Positions 41,140-50,840 of a stretch of DNA of 64,000 nt are shown here, piece after piece. The position numbers were made by a program, and so were the translations under genes. Each line of letters opens with the position of its first letter. Position 1 is the first letter of the stretch. Below the pieces are notes generated by a model. That model did not search any database. It saw only the letters and a list, made by a program, of their open reading frames with translations, and was not told the origin of the DNA. This stretch comes from Paracoccus seriniphilus (GTDB taxonomy: Bacteria > Pseudomonadota > Alphaproteobacteria > Rhodobacterales > Rhodobacteraceae). The stretch lies in contig NZ_CP067132.1 in the NCBI RefSeq assembly GCF_028553745.1, positions 1-64,000 of the forward strand, written 5' to 3'.

Positions 41140-42635
41140 TGACAACTGACATCCTGCTTGCCGCCATGTCGTTGGTCTTTGCACCGAAGGTTCTGGCGAT
41201 CATCCTGGCGGCCTCGGTTTTCGGGTTGTTCGTGGGCGCCATTCCGGGGCTGACCGCAACCATGGCGGCGGCCTTGATGGTGCCGCTGACTTTCTTCATG
41301 GATCCGGTTCCGGCGGTCTCTGCCATCGTGGCGGCCACGGCAATGGCGATCTTCGCGGGCGATATTCCCGGCGCCATGCTGCGCATACCCGGCACCCCAG
41401 CCTCGGCGGCCTATGTCGAGGATTCCTATGCGATGACGCAAAGGGGACAGCTGCGGACGGTGCTTGGCCTCAATTTGATATGTTCCGCATTGGGGGGGGT
41501 GTTTGGCAGCATCATCCTGATGGTGGCCGCGCCGGCATTGGCCAGGATAGCCATGCGCTTCAGTTCGGACGAATATTTCTGGCTGGCCTTGCTGGGGTTG
41601 AGCTGCGCGGTCTTCATCGCCGCCAGCAATCCGGTCAAGGGCGTGCTGTCACTGCTGGTCGGGCTGTCCATTGCCATGATCGGCTTTGATCCCTCGGCGG
41701 GCTATCCGCGGTTTTCCTTTGGCATCACCGAACTGACGGGCGGTGTCGATTTCGTGCCCGCCATGATCGGCATGTTCGCCATACCCGAGGTAATCCGCAA
41801 TCTGGTGAACATCCATCAGGTCCAGCCAGTGCAGAAAAGGGTCAGCCATGTGTTTTCCGGCCTGGGCGAACGTCTGAAACAGCGCTGGTGGAACATTTTG
41901 CGCAGCTCGGCCCTGGGAACCCTGATCGGGGCCTTGCCGGGGGCGGGCGCCGATATCGCCGCCTGGGTCTGCTATGCGGTCAGCAAGAAATTCTCGCGCG
42001 AGCCTGAAAAATATGGCACCGGCCATGACGAAGGGATCATCGACGCCACGGCCTCGAACAATGCGGCGGTCAGCGGATCATGGGTGCCTGCGCTGGTCTT
42101 CGGCATTCCCGGCGGTGCGGTGACCGCCATTGCCGTGGGCATCATGTATATGAAGGGTCTCAATCCCGGCCCCCGGATCTTTGCCGAAAGCCCGGAAATC
42201 ATCTATGCGGTGCTGATTGCATTCCTGATTGCCAATCTGATCATGGTCCCTCTTGGCTATGTGGCAATCCGGATGGCCGGGCTGATCATCGGCGTTCCGC
42301 GCGCCGTGCTGATGCCGATCATCATGATCTTCTGCATGGTGGGCGCCTTTGCCATCACCAACAGTAGCTTTGCCATCGTGATCGTCCTGATCATGGGCCT
42401 GCTGGCCTATGGGATGGAGGAGAACGGAATCCCGCTGGCTCCGGCCATCCTCGGCCTTGTGCTGGGCCCGCTGGTCGAGCGGAACTTCGTGATGTCCATG
42501 ACGAAATCGGGTGGAGACCTGCTCAGCCTGTTCGACCGTCCGATTGCCGCCGTTCTCGGGATCACGACCCTGACCATATGGCTGCTGCCGATCGTGATGG
42601 CCTCGTTACGACGCTATCGCGGGCAACAGGCCTGA
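41139..42635 (+). CDS. tctA: TTT large membrane subunit (TctA family), copy 3
   Basis: 498 aa, about twelve membrane segments. TctA motifs: GLFVGAIPGLTATMAAALMVPLTF (about 28-51), LRIPGTPASAAYVEDSYAMTQRG (about 84-106) and GALPGAGADIAAWVCYAVSKKF (about 266-287). Shares the AMLRIPGTPASAAYVEDSYA type with the copy at 55859 rather than the NTPGTP type of copies 1 and 2, again pairing these two systems. Confidence 0.93.
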   Translation: MTTDILLAAMSLVFAPKVLAIILAASVFGLFVGAIPGLTATMAAALMVPLTFFMDPVPAVSAIVAATAMAIFAGDIPGAMLRIPGTPASAAYVEDSYAMTQRGQLRTVLGLNLICSALGGVFGSIILMVAAPALARIAMRFSSDEYFWLALLGLSCAVFIAASNPVKGVLSLLVGLSIAMIGFDPSAGYPRFSFGITELTGGVDFVPAMIGMFAIPEVIRNLVNIHQVQPVQKRVSHVFSGLGERLKQRWWNILRSSALGTLIGALPGAGADIAAWVCYAVSKKFSREPEKYGTGHDEGIIDATASNNAAVSGSWVPALVFGIPGGAVTAIAVGIMYMKGLNPGPRIFAESPEIIYAVLIAFLIANLIMVPLGYVAIRMAGLIIGVPRAVLMPIIMIFCMVGAFAITNSSFAIVIVLIMGLLAYGMEENGIPLAPAILGLVLGPLVERNFVMSMTKSGGDLLSLFDRPIAAVLGITTLTIWLLPIVMASLRRYRGQQA

Positions 42636-42667
42636 CCCCGGACCCTTAATCTTCAGAAAGAGACATC

Positions 42668-43453
42668 ATGAAAATTCTTCCGAACCGGTTCAAGGCCGCC
42701 CTGTCCCAGAGAACACCTGTCATCGGGTCATGGATCATGACCGGCAGCGCCAATGCCGCCGAAGCGATGTCCTGGTCGGGGCTGGATTTCATTGTCGTCG
42801 ACATGGAGCATACCGATGCTTCCATAGGGGATGTGGTCGCGGTGATGCGCGCGATTGCGGAATCGGGCACCGAAGTGGTGGTTCGGCCACCCAGTTCCGA
42901 CCCGATCCTGATCCGGCGTTTGCTGGATGCGGGCGCGCGGACCTTGATGGTGCCCTTCGTCGAAACGGTGGAACAGGCCGAAAGCATTGTCTCGGCCTGT
43001 CGCTATCCGCCCAAGGGCAATCGCGGCTTTGCCCTGATGCATCGTGGCAGCCGCTATGCGCAGACCGAGGACTATGTGAGCGCGGTCGAGGACAATATCT
43101 GCATCATCGCCCAGATCGAAACGCAGCAGGGAATCGACAATACCGACGGGATTGCGGGCGTCGACGGTATCGACGCGCTGTTCTACGGGCCGGGCGATCT
43201 GTCCTGTGTGGTCGATCAACTGGGCGACACTTCGGGTGACAAGGTGCGCAGCCTGATCCGGCATGAGGCCGACCGTTGCCGCGACCTGGGCATCGCATCG
43301 GGGACATTGGTGCCCGATCTGGATTCGATCGATTGGGCGCGGGATGTCGGCTTTGATTTCATCAGTGTGTCCAACGACTATGGAATGATCATGCGCATGT
43401 CCAAGGAGATCGTTGCCCGCATGCAGCGTCCGCTTGCGCCCGCCGCAGATTGA
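42668..43453 (+). CDS. HpcH/HpaI aldolase family protein
   Basis: Class II pyruvate-dependent aldolase, 261 aa, cleaving a 4-hydroxy-2-keto acid to pyruvate and an aldehyde. Family marks: GSWIMTGSANAAEAMSWSGLDFIVVDMEHTDAS (about 20-52, catalytic histidine after the ME), LMVPFVETVEQAESIVSACRYPPKGNRG, and the metal-site pair in AQIETQQGI and LFYGPGDLS. Fits HpcH (product succinate semialdehyde) or keto-deoxy-glucarate aldolase (tartronate semialdehyde). The following semialdehyde dehydrogenase makes the first more attractive. Confidence 0.88.
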   Translation: MKILPNRFKAALSQRTPVIGSWIMTGSANAAEAMSWSGLDFIVVDMEHTDASIGDVVAVMRAIAESGTEVVVRPPSSDPILIRRLLDAGARTLMVPFVETVEQAESIVSACRYPPKGNRGFALMHRGSRYAQTEDYVSAVEDNICIIAQIETQQGIDNTDGIAGVDGIDALFYGPGDLSCVVDQLGDTSGDKVRSLIRHEADRCRDLGIASGTLVPDLDSIDWARDVGFDFISVSNDYGMIMRMSKEIVARMQRPLAPAAD

Positions 43454-43503
43454 GGCCCCGGCCGGATCGACCTTCCATTCACTGCCAAGCGAAAGCATTA
43501 CTG

Positions 43504-44955
43504 ATGAAGCTGAATGACCCGACCTTGTTTTGTGCCGATGCCCTTGTGGGCGGAAACTGGATAGCGGCTGACGGTCCCGATGGAATCGCGGTCACCAATC
43601 CCGCCGATGGCAGCGTGATTGCCACGGTGCCATCGTTGTCCGAAGCGGACATTCAGGGTGCGATTGCCGCCGCGAAGGCCGTGCGCGCCGATTGGGCCGC
43701 GCGTCCCGCCAGGCAGCGCGCGGCATTGCTGCGCCGTTGGCACGATCTGATCGTGGAAAACGCCGATGATCTGGCGCAGATCCTGACTGTTGAACAAGGC
43801 AAGCCACTGGCCGAGGCCAAGGGCGAGATCCTGTCAAATGCCGCCTATCTGGAGTGGTTCGCAGAAGAGGGCAAACGCATCTATGGCGAGGTCGTTCCTT
43901 CGCCCGCGCCGGATCGTCGCGTGATCGTGCTGAAACAGCCCATCGGCATATGCGCCGCCATCACGCCCTGGAATTTCCCCAACGGAATGATCACCCGCAA
44001 GGCCGGACCCGCGCTGGCCGCGGGCTGTCCGATCATCGTGAAACCGGCCTCGCAAACACCGCTGTCGGCGCTTTCTCTGGCGGTTCTGGCTGAACGCGCG
44101 GGGCTGCCTGCCGGGGTCTTTCAGGTCGTGACGGGCAAGGCCAGCATGATCGGGCATGTGTTCTGCAAAAGCCCGGACATTGCCAAGATCAGCTTTACCG
44201 GCTCGACAGAGGTCGGGCGCTGGCTGATCCGCGAAAGTGCCGATGACATCAAGAAACTTTCGCTTGAACTGGGCGGAAATGCGCCCTTCCTTGTGTTCGA
44301 GGATGCCGATCTGGACGCTGCCGTCGAAGGCGCGATGATCGCCAAGTTCCGCAATTCGGGTCAGACCTGCGTTTGCGCAAATCGCATCTATGTCCATGAA
44401 AACATCGTCGAGGCTTTTGCGAAACGTCTGGCCAAGGCCGCCTCGGAACTGAAACTGGGCAGCGGCACCCAGCCATGCGTCGAACAGGGGCCGCTGATCG
44501 ACATGGCCGCCGTTGACAAGATCGAGGCCCATATCGCCGATGCATTGGATCGGGGTGCGCGCCTGCTGACGGGGGGACAGCGCCATGCACTTGGCGGCAG
44601 CTGGTTTGAACCGACGGTCATGGTCGATGTCAGCTCCGATGCGCTGGTCGCGCGCGAGGAAACCTTTGCGCCGCTGGCCCCCATCATCAGTTTCTCGACC
44701 GAGGCCGAGGCCATTGCGCTGGCCAATGACAGTGAATTCGGTCTGGCGGCCTATTTCTACAGTCGTGATCTGGCACGGGTCTTTCGCGTGGCCGAGGCGC
44801 TGGAAACCGGCATTGTCGGCATCAACACCGGCATGATCGCGAATGAGGCCGCGCCCTTTGGTGGCATCAAGCAATCGGGACTGGGCCGCGAAGGATCGCG
44901 CCACGGCATCGAGGATTATGTCGAGATGAAATATCTTTGCATCGCCGGGCTGTAA
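43504..44955 (+). CDS. NAD(P)-dependent succinate-semialdehyde dehydrogenase family protein
   Basis: Oxidises an aldehyde, probably the aldolase product, to a carboxylate. 483 aa. ALDH motifs: TPWNFPN (154-160), FTGSTEVGRWL (231-241), general base E255 in LELGGN, nucleophile C289 in SGQTCVCANRIYVHE (GabD-type wording), EETFAPLAPI and the GIKQSGLGREGSRHGIEDY tail. ATG at 43504 gives the usual GabD length; the frame extends 18 codons upstream over the aldolase end. Glutarate- or glycolaldehyde-type dehydrogenases are possible alternatives. Confidence 0.88.
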   Translation: MKLNDPTLFCADALVGGNWIAADGPDGIAVTNPADGSVIATVPSLSEADIQGAIAAAKAVRADWAARPARQRAALLRRWHDLIVENADDLAQILTVEQGKPLAEAKGEILSNAAYLEWFAEEGKRIYGEVVPSPAPDRRVIVLKQPIGICAAITPWNFPNGMITRKAGPALAAGCPIIVKPASQTPLSALSLAVLAERAGLPAGVFQVVTGKASMIGHVFCKSPDIAKISFTGSTEVGRWLIRESADDIKKLSLELGGNAPFLVFEDADLDAAVEGAMIAKFRNSGQTCVCANRIYVHENIVEAFAKRLAKAASELKLGSGTQPCVEQGPLIDMAAVDKIEAHIADALDRGARLLTGGQRHALGGSWFEPTVMVDVSSDALVAREETFAPLAPIISFSTEAEAIALANDSEFGLAAYFYSRDLARVFRVAEALETGIVGINTGMIANEAAPFGGIKQSGLGREGSRHGIEDYVEMKYLCIAGL

Positions 44956-44982
44956 GGATCGCTGTCAGGGACCGTTCCTCCG

Positions 44983-45735
44983 TCACGACCAGCCGGCATC
45001 GACGATGACGGTCTGGTTGGTGACGGCCCTTGCGCTGTCTGAAGCCAGCATGACCACCACGGCGGCCACATCCTCGGGCTGGATGAAATCCTGCAGGCAT
45101 TGGCGGGACAGAACCTCGGCCTCGAATTCGGGCGTGACCCATTTCTCTACCTGACGTTGCGTGCGCACGAAGCCGGGCAGAACACAGTTCACGCGGATTC
45201 CGTGGCGGCCAAGGCTGCGCGCCAGCCCATGGCTCAGCCCCTCTATGGCGGCCTTGGCGGTGACATAGGCCGGTGCGTCATCAAGCCCGACGCGCCATGC
45301 GATCGAGCCCATATTGATGATCACGCCGCGCCCGGCCTGACGCATGGCCGGGATGACGGCCTGGGCACAGAAGAAATGATGGTCCAGATTTACCGCCAGA
45401 CGGTCACGCCAGTATTGCGGGCTGACATCCTCGATCCGGTGGCGGTCGTCATGGGCGGCATTGTTGATCAGAATGTCAAAGGCGCCATCGCGCGCCGCCG
45501 CGTCAAACGCGGGGGCGATCATTTCAGGGTGCGAAAGATCCAGAGGCACGAATTGCGCCAGAGGTGACAAGTCCTGCTCCAATGCCTGACCGGCCGTTTC
45601 GTTGATATCGAAAAAGCTCACCCGGGCGTTCTGTGCGCAAAAGGCCCGCACGATGGCTGCGCCAATGCCGGATGCGCCGCCGGTCACGGCAACATCTTTG
45701 CCCGCCAGATCGGGGAAAATGGGCTGTTGGGTCAC
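44983..45735 (-). CDS. Short-chain dehydrogenase/reductase, last gene of sugar operon
   Basis: SDR of 250 aa: [15 protein letters not shown] (18-32), NNAAHDD, catalytic serine in INMGSIAW and YVTAK as YxxxK, ending in [12 protein letters not shown]. Overlaps the ABC ATPase gene by four bases. In non-phosphorylative sugar pathways such an SDR oxidises the sugar at C1 to the lactone or acts on a later keto acid; which step applies here is unknown. It is the distal gene of a ten-gene operon. Confidence 0.85.
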   Translation of the reverse strand: MTQQPIFPDLAGKDVAVTGGASGIGAAIVRAFCAQNARVSFFDINETAGQALEQDLSPLAQFVPLDLSHPEMIAPAFDAAARDGAFDILINNAAHDDRHRIEDVSPQYWRDRLAVNLDHHFFCAQAVIPAMRQAGRGVIINMGSIAWRVGLDDAPAYVTAKAAIEGLSHGLARSLGRHGIRVNCVLPGFVRTQRQVEKWVTPEFEAEVLSRQCLQDFIQPEDVAAVVVMLASDSARAVTNQTVIVDAGWS

Positions 45736-46838
45736 AGGCGCACCTCGGTCTTTGGATCGAAAAGGCAGACGCGGTCGATGTCGATTTCGAAACAGGCTTC
45801 CTCGTTCACCCGCGGGGCCTCATCCGGTTCGCAGGTCAGAACCACGGGCTGATCGGCAATCCGGCCCATGAGAATGGTCTCCGAGCCGGTTGGTTCCAGC
45901 ATGTCGATCGCGGCAGTGACCGGCACCGACCGAATGGCCTTGCGTTCGGCCCGGCGGGCGGCGACGGGGCTGAAATGTTCGGGACGAATTCCCAGCACGA
46001 CCCGGCTTCCCGCCGGGGGCGGTGCGGCCCCGTCTGGCAAGGGCAGCATGACATCCCCCGGACCGTCCAGACGCAGCATCGCCTCGTCTTGCGGTTCGGT
46101 GACGACAGCGGTCAGGAAATTCATCGTCGGCGACCCCATGAAACCCGCAACGAACATATTGGCCGGGCGTCGGTATATCTCGTCCGGCGTATCATATTGT
46201 TGCAGAATGCCCTTGTTCATCACCGCGATGCGGGTGGCCAGGGTCATCGCCTCGATCTGGTCATGTGTCACATAAACTGTCGTTTTGCCAACGGCTTGAT
46301 GCAGTTTCTTGATCTCGCTTCGCATCTCGATGCGCAGCTTGGCATCCAGGTTCGACAAGGGTTCGTCAAAAAGGAACATCTTGGGGTCGCGCACCAGCGC
46401 GCGGCCCATGGCGACCCTCTGGCGCTGGCCACCCGACAGCTGGCCGGGCTTGCGGTTCAGCAGCGGTGTGATCTGCAGCATCGCCGCCACACGTTCGATC
46501 TCGCGGTCCTGCTCGGCCTTGGGAATGCCGCGACATTCCATGCCGAAACTCATGTTCTGGCGAACGCTCATGGTCGGGTAGAGCGCGTAGCTTTGAAACA
46601 CCATGGCGATGTCGCGGTCCTTGGGGGCTTCGTCATTGACCAGATGTCCGTCGATACGGATTTCGCCCGAGGTGACGCTTTCCAGCCCTGCGATCATGGA
46701 CAGAAGGGTTGATTTTCCGCAGCCCGATGGCCCGACCAGCGCGACGAATTCACCCGAGCGTGCCGAGAGGTTGATATTCTTCAGGACCTCGACCGCCCCA
46801 AAGCTTTTGCGCAGATCGCTGATTTCCAATGTGGACAT
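45732..46838 (-). CDS. Sugar ABC transporter ATP-binding protein (MalK/UgpC-like)
   Basis: 368 aa, CUT1-type ATPase. Walker [10 protein letters not shown] at 37-45, [15 protein letters not shown], signature [19 protein letters not shown], Walker [17 protein letters not shown]-loop [12 protein letters not shown], then a TOBE/OB domain with RPEHFSP. Drives the importer formed by the permeases at 46851 and 47746. Confidence 0.95.
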   Translation of the reverse strand: MSTLEISDLRKSFGAVEVLKNINLSARSGEFVALVGPSGCGKSTLLSMIAGLESVTSGEIRIDGHLVNDEAPKDRDIAMVFQSYALYPTMSVRQNMSFGMECRGIPKAEQDREIERVAAMLQITPLLNRKPGQLSGGQRQRVAMGRALVRDPKMFLFDEPLSNLDAKLRIEMRSEIKKLHQAVGKTTVYVTHDQIEAMTLATRIAVMNKGILQQYDTPDEIYRRPANMFVAGFMGSPTMNFLTAVVTEPQDEAMLRLDGPGDVMLPLPDGAAPPPAGSRVVLGIRPEHFSPVAARRAERKAIRSVPVTAAIDMLEPTGSETILMGRIADQPVVLTCEPDEAPRVNEEACFEIDIDRVCLFDPKTEVRL

Positions 46839-46850
46839 GTGATGGCTTCC

Positions 46851-47753
46851 TTACTTGACCGCGCCTTGGGTCAATCCGCGGACAAAATACTTGCCGCCGA
46901 CCAGATAGATGAACAGGGGGGGCAGGGCGGCCATGATGACCGAGGCGGCCTCGACATTGTAATGCCGCTCGCCCGTGCCCGACCCCGAGAAGGCGACGAT
47001 GGCCGAGGTGATCGGCTGGTTCGCGCCCGAGGTGAAGACCGTGCCAAAGAGGAACTCGTTCCAGATGCCGGTGAACTGCCAGATGACCGTCACGATCAGG
47101 ATCGGCGGCGACAAGGGCAGGATGATCCGGCGGAAAATGCGCCAGAACCCGGCACCGTCGATGCGCGCGGCCTTGATCAGATCATCGGGGACGTTCAGGA
47201 AATAATTGCGGCAGAACAGAGTCGTGAAGGACACGCCCTGCACCGTATGGACCAGCACCAGTCCCGCGATCGTGTTTGACAGGCCCAGCTTGCCCAGCAC
47301 GAAGGCCCAGGGCAGCAGGGTCATCTGTGCGGGCAGAAACACCCCCAGCGTGATGACACCAAAGACCCAGGCATCGCCGCGAAAACGCCATTTCGACAGC
47401 ACATAGCCGTTCACCAGACCGAGTGCCGTTGACAATGCGGTGGCAGGCACCGTCATCAGCAGAGAATTGATGAAATAGCGCGAGACGCCCTCGCAGGTTC
47501 CGCCGATGCAAAAGCTGGACCAGGCCTCTCCCCAATGGCTCAGGGACATGGTGCCGGGCCATGAAATGAACCCCTGACGCACGATCTCGTCCAGTGGGCG
47601 CAGCGTGTTGAGAAAGATGATCAGCGCCGGCAGCAGATAGATCGCGGCAAACAACGTCAGAACGCCATAGATCATGACGCGGGCGCGGATTCTGCGGTTC
47701 GCGCCGCCCGTGGCCAGAGGATCGAATTCCTGTCTCTGGATCGTGTCAGCCAT
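46851..47753 (-). CDS. Carbohydrate ABC transporter permease (MalG-like)
   Basis: 300 aa with six membrane segments. The EAA coupling loop is seen as IKAARIDGAGFWRIFRRIILPLSPP, and LPAQMTLLPWAFVLGKLGL is typical of CUT1 MalG proteins. ATG at 47753 overlaps the end of the partner permease by eight bases; an earlier in-frame start merely shadows it. Confidence 0.93.
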   Translation of the reverse strand: MADTIQRQEFDPLATGGANRRIRARVMIYGVLTLFAAIYLLPALIIFLNTLRPLDEIVRQGFISWPGTMSLSHWGEAWSSFCIGGTCEGVSRYFINSLLMTVPATALSTALGLVNGYVLSKWRFRGDAWVFGVITLGVFLPAQMTLLPWAFVLGKLGLSNTIAGLVLVHTVQGVSFTTLFCRNYFLNVPDDLIKAARIDGAGFWRIFRRIILPLSPPILIVTVIWQFTGIWNEFLFGTVFTSGANQPITSAIVAFSGSGTGERHYNVEAASVIMAALPPLFIYLVGGKYFVRGLTQGAVK

Positions 47754-48663
47754 GATCTGCGCCCTCTTTCCGTTGCCGCCAGGACGACCAGACCGCATAG
47801 GGGATCAGCACGCAGACCAGCCCCAGCAGGATCATCACGGCTGCGGCCGCGCCTTCGGCGATTTGTCCGCGCTGGAACATCAGGTCATAGACGACGATGG
47901 CCGGAACGGTTGTCGCCACACCCGGTCCGCCCTGTGTCAGCGCCACCACAAGGTCATAGGTCTTGATCGCGAATTGCAGCAGCACCACCGCAACGGCGAC
48001 AAAGATGGGCCAGATCGTGGGCAGGATGACGCGCCGATAGATGCGCGGCATCGAGGCTCCGTCAATCTGGGCGGCCTTGACCAGATCGCTGTCGACCGAG
48101 CGCAGCCCGGCCAGGATCAGCGCCATGGCAAAGCCGGATGCGTGCCAGATGGCGGTGAACACGACCACATACAGCGCCATGTCCCGATCGCTGATCCAGT
48201 CGAATTTCGCGCTGATCCAGCCCAGATCCTTCAGGGCCAGTTCGACACCGGTCTGCGGGTGAAAGATCCAGCGCCAGACCGTCCCCGTCACGATGAAGGA
48301 CACGGCCAGGGGATAAAGGAAAATCGTGCGCCAGACGGCCTCGAAGCGGACGCGCTGGTCGATCAGAATGGCCAGCAGGGTGCCCATCATCAGCGCACCG
48401 ACAACGTAAAGCGTGCCGAAGACGAACAGATTGGTAAAGGCGACCGTCCAGCGCTTTGACTGCCACAGCGTCAGATAGGCATCAAAGCCCGAAAAGCTCA
48501 TGTTTGGCAGCAATGTCGATTGCGACAGCGAGATCCAGATCGTCCAGAGTGAAAACATCACGACATAGATCACTGCTGCCAGAACGGTTGGCACCAGCAC
48601 CAGTTGCGGAGTCAGATTGGCGATACGACGATGGATCGGCGCACGGGCCCGTTCGGGCGTCAT
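47746..48663 (-). CDS. Carbohydrate ABC transporter permease (MalF-like)
   Basis: 305 aa with six membrane segments (first about 18-40). EAA loop VKAAQIDGASMPRIYRRVILPTIWP; the long periplasmic loop SLSQSTLLPNMSFSGFDAYLTLWQSKRW is typical of CUT1 MalF proteins. Begins 63 bases after the binding-protein gene, with a hairpin in between. Confidence 0.93.
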   Translation of the reverse strand: MTPERARAPIHRRIANLTPQLVLVPTVLAAVIYVVMFSLWTIWISLSQSTLLPNMSFSGFDAYLTLWQSKRWTVAFTNLFVFGTLYVVGALMMGTLLAILIDQRVRFEAVWRTIFLYPLAVSFIVTGTVWRWIFHPQTGVELALKDLGWISAKFDWISDRDMALYVVVFTAIWHASGFAMALILAGLRSVDSDLVKAAQIDGASMPRIYRRVILPTIWPIFVAVAVVLLQFAIKTYDLVVALTQGGPGVATTVPAIVVYDLMFQRGQIAEGAAAAVMILLGLVCVLIPYAVWSSWRQRKEGADHG

Positions 48664-48692
48664 GGCGTATATCCTTTCTGTAGGGCAGGGAA

Positions 48693-48718
48693 TGTCCGGC
48701 CGACTACGCGGCCGGACA
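48693..48718 (-). other. Intercistronic GC hairpin between sugar-binding-protein and permease genes
   Basis: TGTCCGGCCG (48693-48702), six-base loop, CGGCCGGACA (48709-48718): ten perfect pairs, the strongest of the set. It follows the binding-protein stop by eight bases; no T-run. Confidence 0.78.
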
Positions 48719-48726
48719 ATGGCTGC

Positions 48727-49998
48727 TTACATCTGCAACTCGACAGCATCGGCCAGCTGGTTGGCGGCCTCTTCGGGCGTGATCGAGTCATCGGCGACGA
48801 ATTCGGTGATGACTTCCATCATCGCGCCGCGGAATTTCTGCAGCACCGTCATGTTGTGCGCCATGGACCGCACCAGGGTGCCTTCCTCGACCGAGGCCTG
48901 CAGATCCTTCAGGCTTTTCTGCTGGCACTGTGTGAAGCCACCCTTGGACAGATCGACATCGGTGCGCGATGGGATCGAGCCTTTGGCCACATTGAAGGTG
49001 ACCTGAAATTCCGGCGACATGATGGTCTTGGCCAGCAGCTTTTGCCCTTCGACATAGTCGGGGTCACTTTGCTTGAACATCACGACGGAATCAGCATTCA
49101 GGATATAACCGGTGCCGCCCCAATCGACCGGCGTCTGGTCGCACAGATAGTCCACGCCCTCCTTGAATCCAGCCAGATTGGCCGATGCAACCGTCCAGTC
49201 TCCCATCAGGAAAAAGGCGGCCTCTCCGGTCATGGTCATGGTCATCGACTGTTCCCATGATCGGCCATTGATGCCGTCATCCATATAGCCGACCATCTTG
49301 CGCAGTTGCGCGAAGGCGTCGATCATCCCCTGGCTGCGCATTGCCTCGATATCGGCCTCCTGAAAGGCCTTGCGATACAGGTCGATATCCATGCCATAAA
49401 CGACGCTGTCGAATGTGGTCGTATCGGACCAGTCGGCCGCGCCATGGGCAATGCAGGTCTTGCCGGCGGCCACGACCTTGTCGCAGGCGGCGTTGAATTC
49501 TTCCCAGGTCCTGGGAACCTCGATCTCCAGTTCGTCCAGCAGTTTCTTCGAACTGTACAGCCAGTTCACGCGGTGGATATTCATCGGCACCGCGACCCAA
49601 TGGCCGGTGGGTTTCATGACCGAGATCAGTTCCGGGGCCACGACATCATCCCAGCCTTCGGCGGTAGCCAGTTCGTCCAGGTTTGCGGTCTGGCCAGTGC
49701 TGTTCCATTCGATGATCTCGGGGCCTTTCAACTGCACCGCCGCCGGTGCATTGCCCGCCACCACATCCGAACGCAGCTTGGCCAGCGTGTTCGAGGTATG
49801 ACCCGAAATCGCGGTCTGTTCCCAGATGCCGCCCGCGGCCTCATACATCTCGCCCAGCTTGGCAATGGCAGCGGCCTCGGACCCCTGTGCCCATTGGTGC
49901 ATCATATTGGTCCTTGGCTCGGCCATCAGCGGTGCGGCGCTGGCGGTCAAGACCGCCAATGCGCTGAGGCCAAGATTGATTGTTCTGGTTTTTTTCAT
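48727..49998 (-). CDS. Sugar ABC transporter substrate-binding protein (family 1)
   Basis: 423 aa, signal peptide about 1-26 (SAAPLMAEP). Mature part resembles CUT1 receptors: MHQWAQGSEAAAIAKLGEMYEAAGGIWEQT, AAVQLKGPEIIEWNSTG, MNIHRVNWLYSSKKLLDELEIEVPRTWEEFNAACDKV and GEAAFFLMGDWT. GGGAGGAAG precedes the ATG. With sugar-acid enzymes in the same operon, the ligand is presumably a monosaccharide or glycoside. Confidence 0.93.
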   Translation of the reverse strand: MKKTRTINLGLSALAVLTASAAPLMAEPRTNMMHQWAQGSEAAAIAKLGEMYEAAGGIWEQTAISGHTSNTLAKLRSDVVAGNAPAAVQLKGPEIIEWNSTGQTANLDELATAEGWDDVVAPELISVMKPTGHWVAVPMNIHRVNWLYSSKKLLDELEIEVPRTWEEFNAACDKVVAAGKTCIAHGAADWSDTTTFDSVVYGMDIDLYRKAFQEADIEAMRSQGMIDAFAQLRKMVGYMDDGINGRSWEQSMTMTMTGEAAFFLMGDWTVASANLAGFKEGVDYLCDQTPVDWGGTGYILNADSVVMFKQSDPDYVEGQKLLAKTIMSPEFQVTFNVAKGSIPSRTDVDLSKGGFTQCQQKSLKDLQASVEEGTLVRSMAHNMTVLQKFRGAMMEVITEFVADDSITPEEAANQLADAVELQM

Positions 49999-50033
49999 GT
50001 CTTCCTCCCTGATCTTCCTGTTGAACGACGGCC

Positions 50034-50786
50034 CTAGATCGTGATCCCCCCGTCGATGCAAAGCGTCTGCCCGTTGATCGCGGCGGCTTCATCGCTGGCA
50101 AGCATGGCCACCAGCGCCGCGACCTCCTCGGGCTGGGTAAAACGGCCCGCCGGTTGCCGGTCGGTAAAGAATTTCAATGCCGCTTCCCGGCTGCCAAGGG
50201 TGGGGATCAGCTCTTCGATGCGGGCGCGCAGCGAGGGCGTGTCCACGGTGCCGGGACAGACCGCGTTGAAGCGGACGCCCTGCGCCAGATAATCGGCGGC
50301 GCATCCCTTGATCAGCCCGATCACCCCGCCCTTCGCGGCGGAATAGGCGGCCCGGCGCGGAAAGCCCCGCAAGGATGAGGCGACCGAGGCAATGGCAATC
50401 ACGCTGCCGCCATGTTCGGTCATGCGCGGCACGGCTTGCGACAGCAGCAGATAGGCGCTGTCCAGCGTGATCAGCATGCTCTTGCGCCAGTCTTCGGGGC
50501 TGCATTCCTCGATATTGCCCTGATGCACCCAGCCAGCCGCAGGAACGACAATGTCGATGCGCGGATGATCGGCCAGCCAGGCCGAAATGGCACCGGCGTC
50601 GCTGGCATCGACCGTCGCGGTCGAAGCCACGTCCAGATCGGCCAGCAGATCGCCATCGATGTCGCTGGCGTGGACAATGGCGCCCTCGGCGGCCAGCCGT
50701 TCGGCCACCGCGCGCCCGATTCCCTGACCCGCTGCGGTGACAATCGCCACACGCCCCGCCAGTCGGCCCTGTTCAGCGACACTCAT
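50034..50786 (-). CDS. SDR oxidoreductase, 2-keto-3-deoxy-L-fuconate dehydrogenase-like
   Basis: 250 aa. VTAAGQGIGRAVAERLAAEGA (16-36), AAGWVHQGNIEECSPEDWR, IASVASSLRGFPRRAAYSAAKGGVIGL and FNAVCPGTVDTPSLRARI are the wording of the DHRS6/keto-deoxy-fuconate dehydrogenase branch. Such enzymes oxidise C4 of a 2-keto-3-deoxy acid to a 2,4-diketo acid, the substrate of the FAH-family hydrolase two genes upstream. That supports a diketo-hydrolase route. ATG at 50786. Confidence 0.85.
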   Translation of the reverse strand: MSVAEQGRLAGRVAIVTAAGQGIGRAVAERLAAEGAIVHASDIDGDLLADLDVASTATVDASDAGAISAWLADHPRIDIVVPAAGWVHQGNIEECSPEDWRKSMLITLDSAYLLLSQAVPRMTEHGGSVIAIASVASSLRGFPRRAAYSAAKGGVIGLIKGCAADYLAQGVRFNAVCPGTVDTPSLRARIEELIPTLGSREAALKFFTDRQPAGRFTQPEEVAALVAMLASDEAAAINGQTLCIDGGITI

Positions 50787-50840
50787 GCGGCACCTCCGGT
50801 TTTCAGAAATGGTTGCGGTATGAACTTGCGCATGCTCACC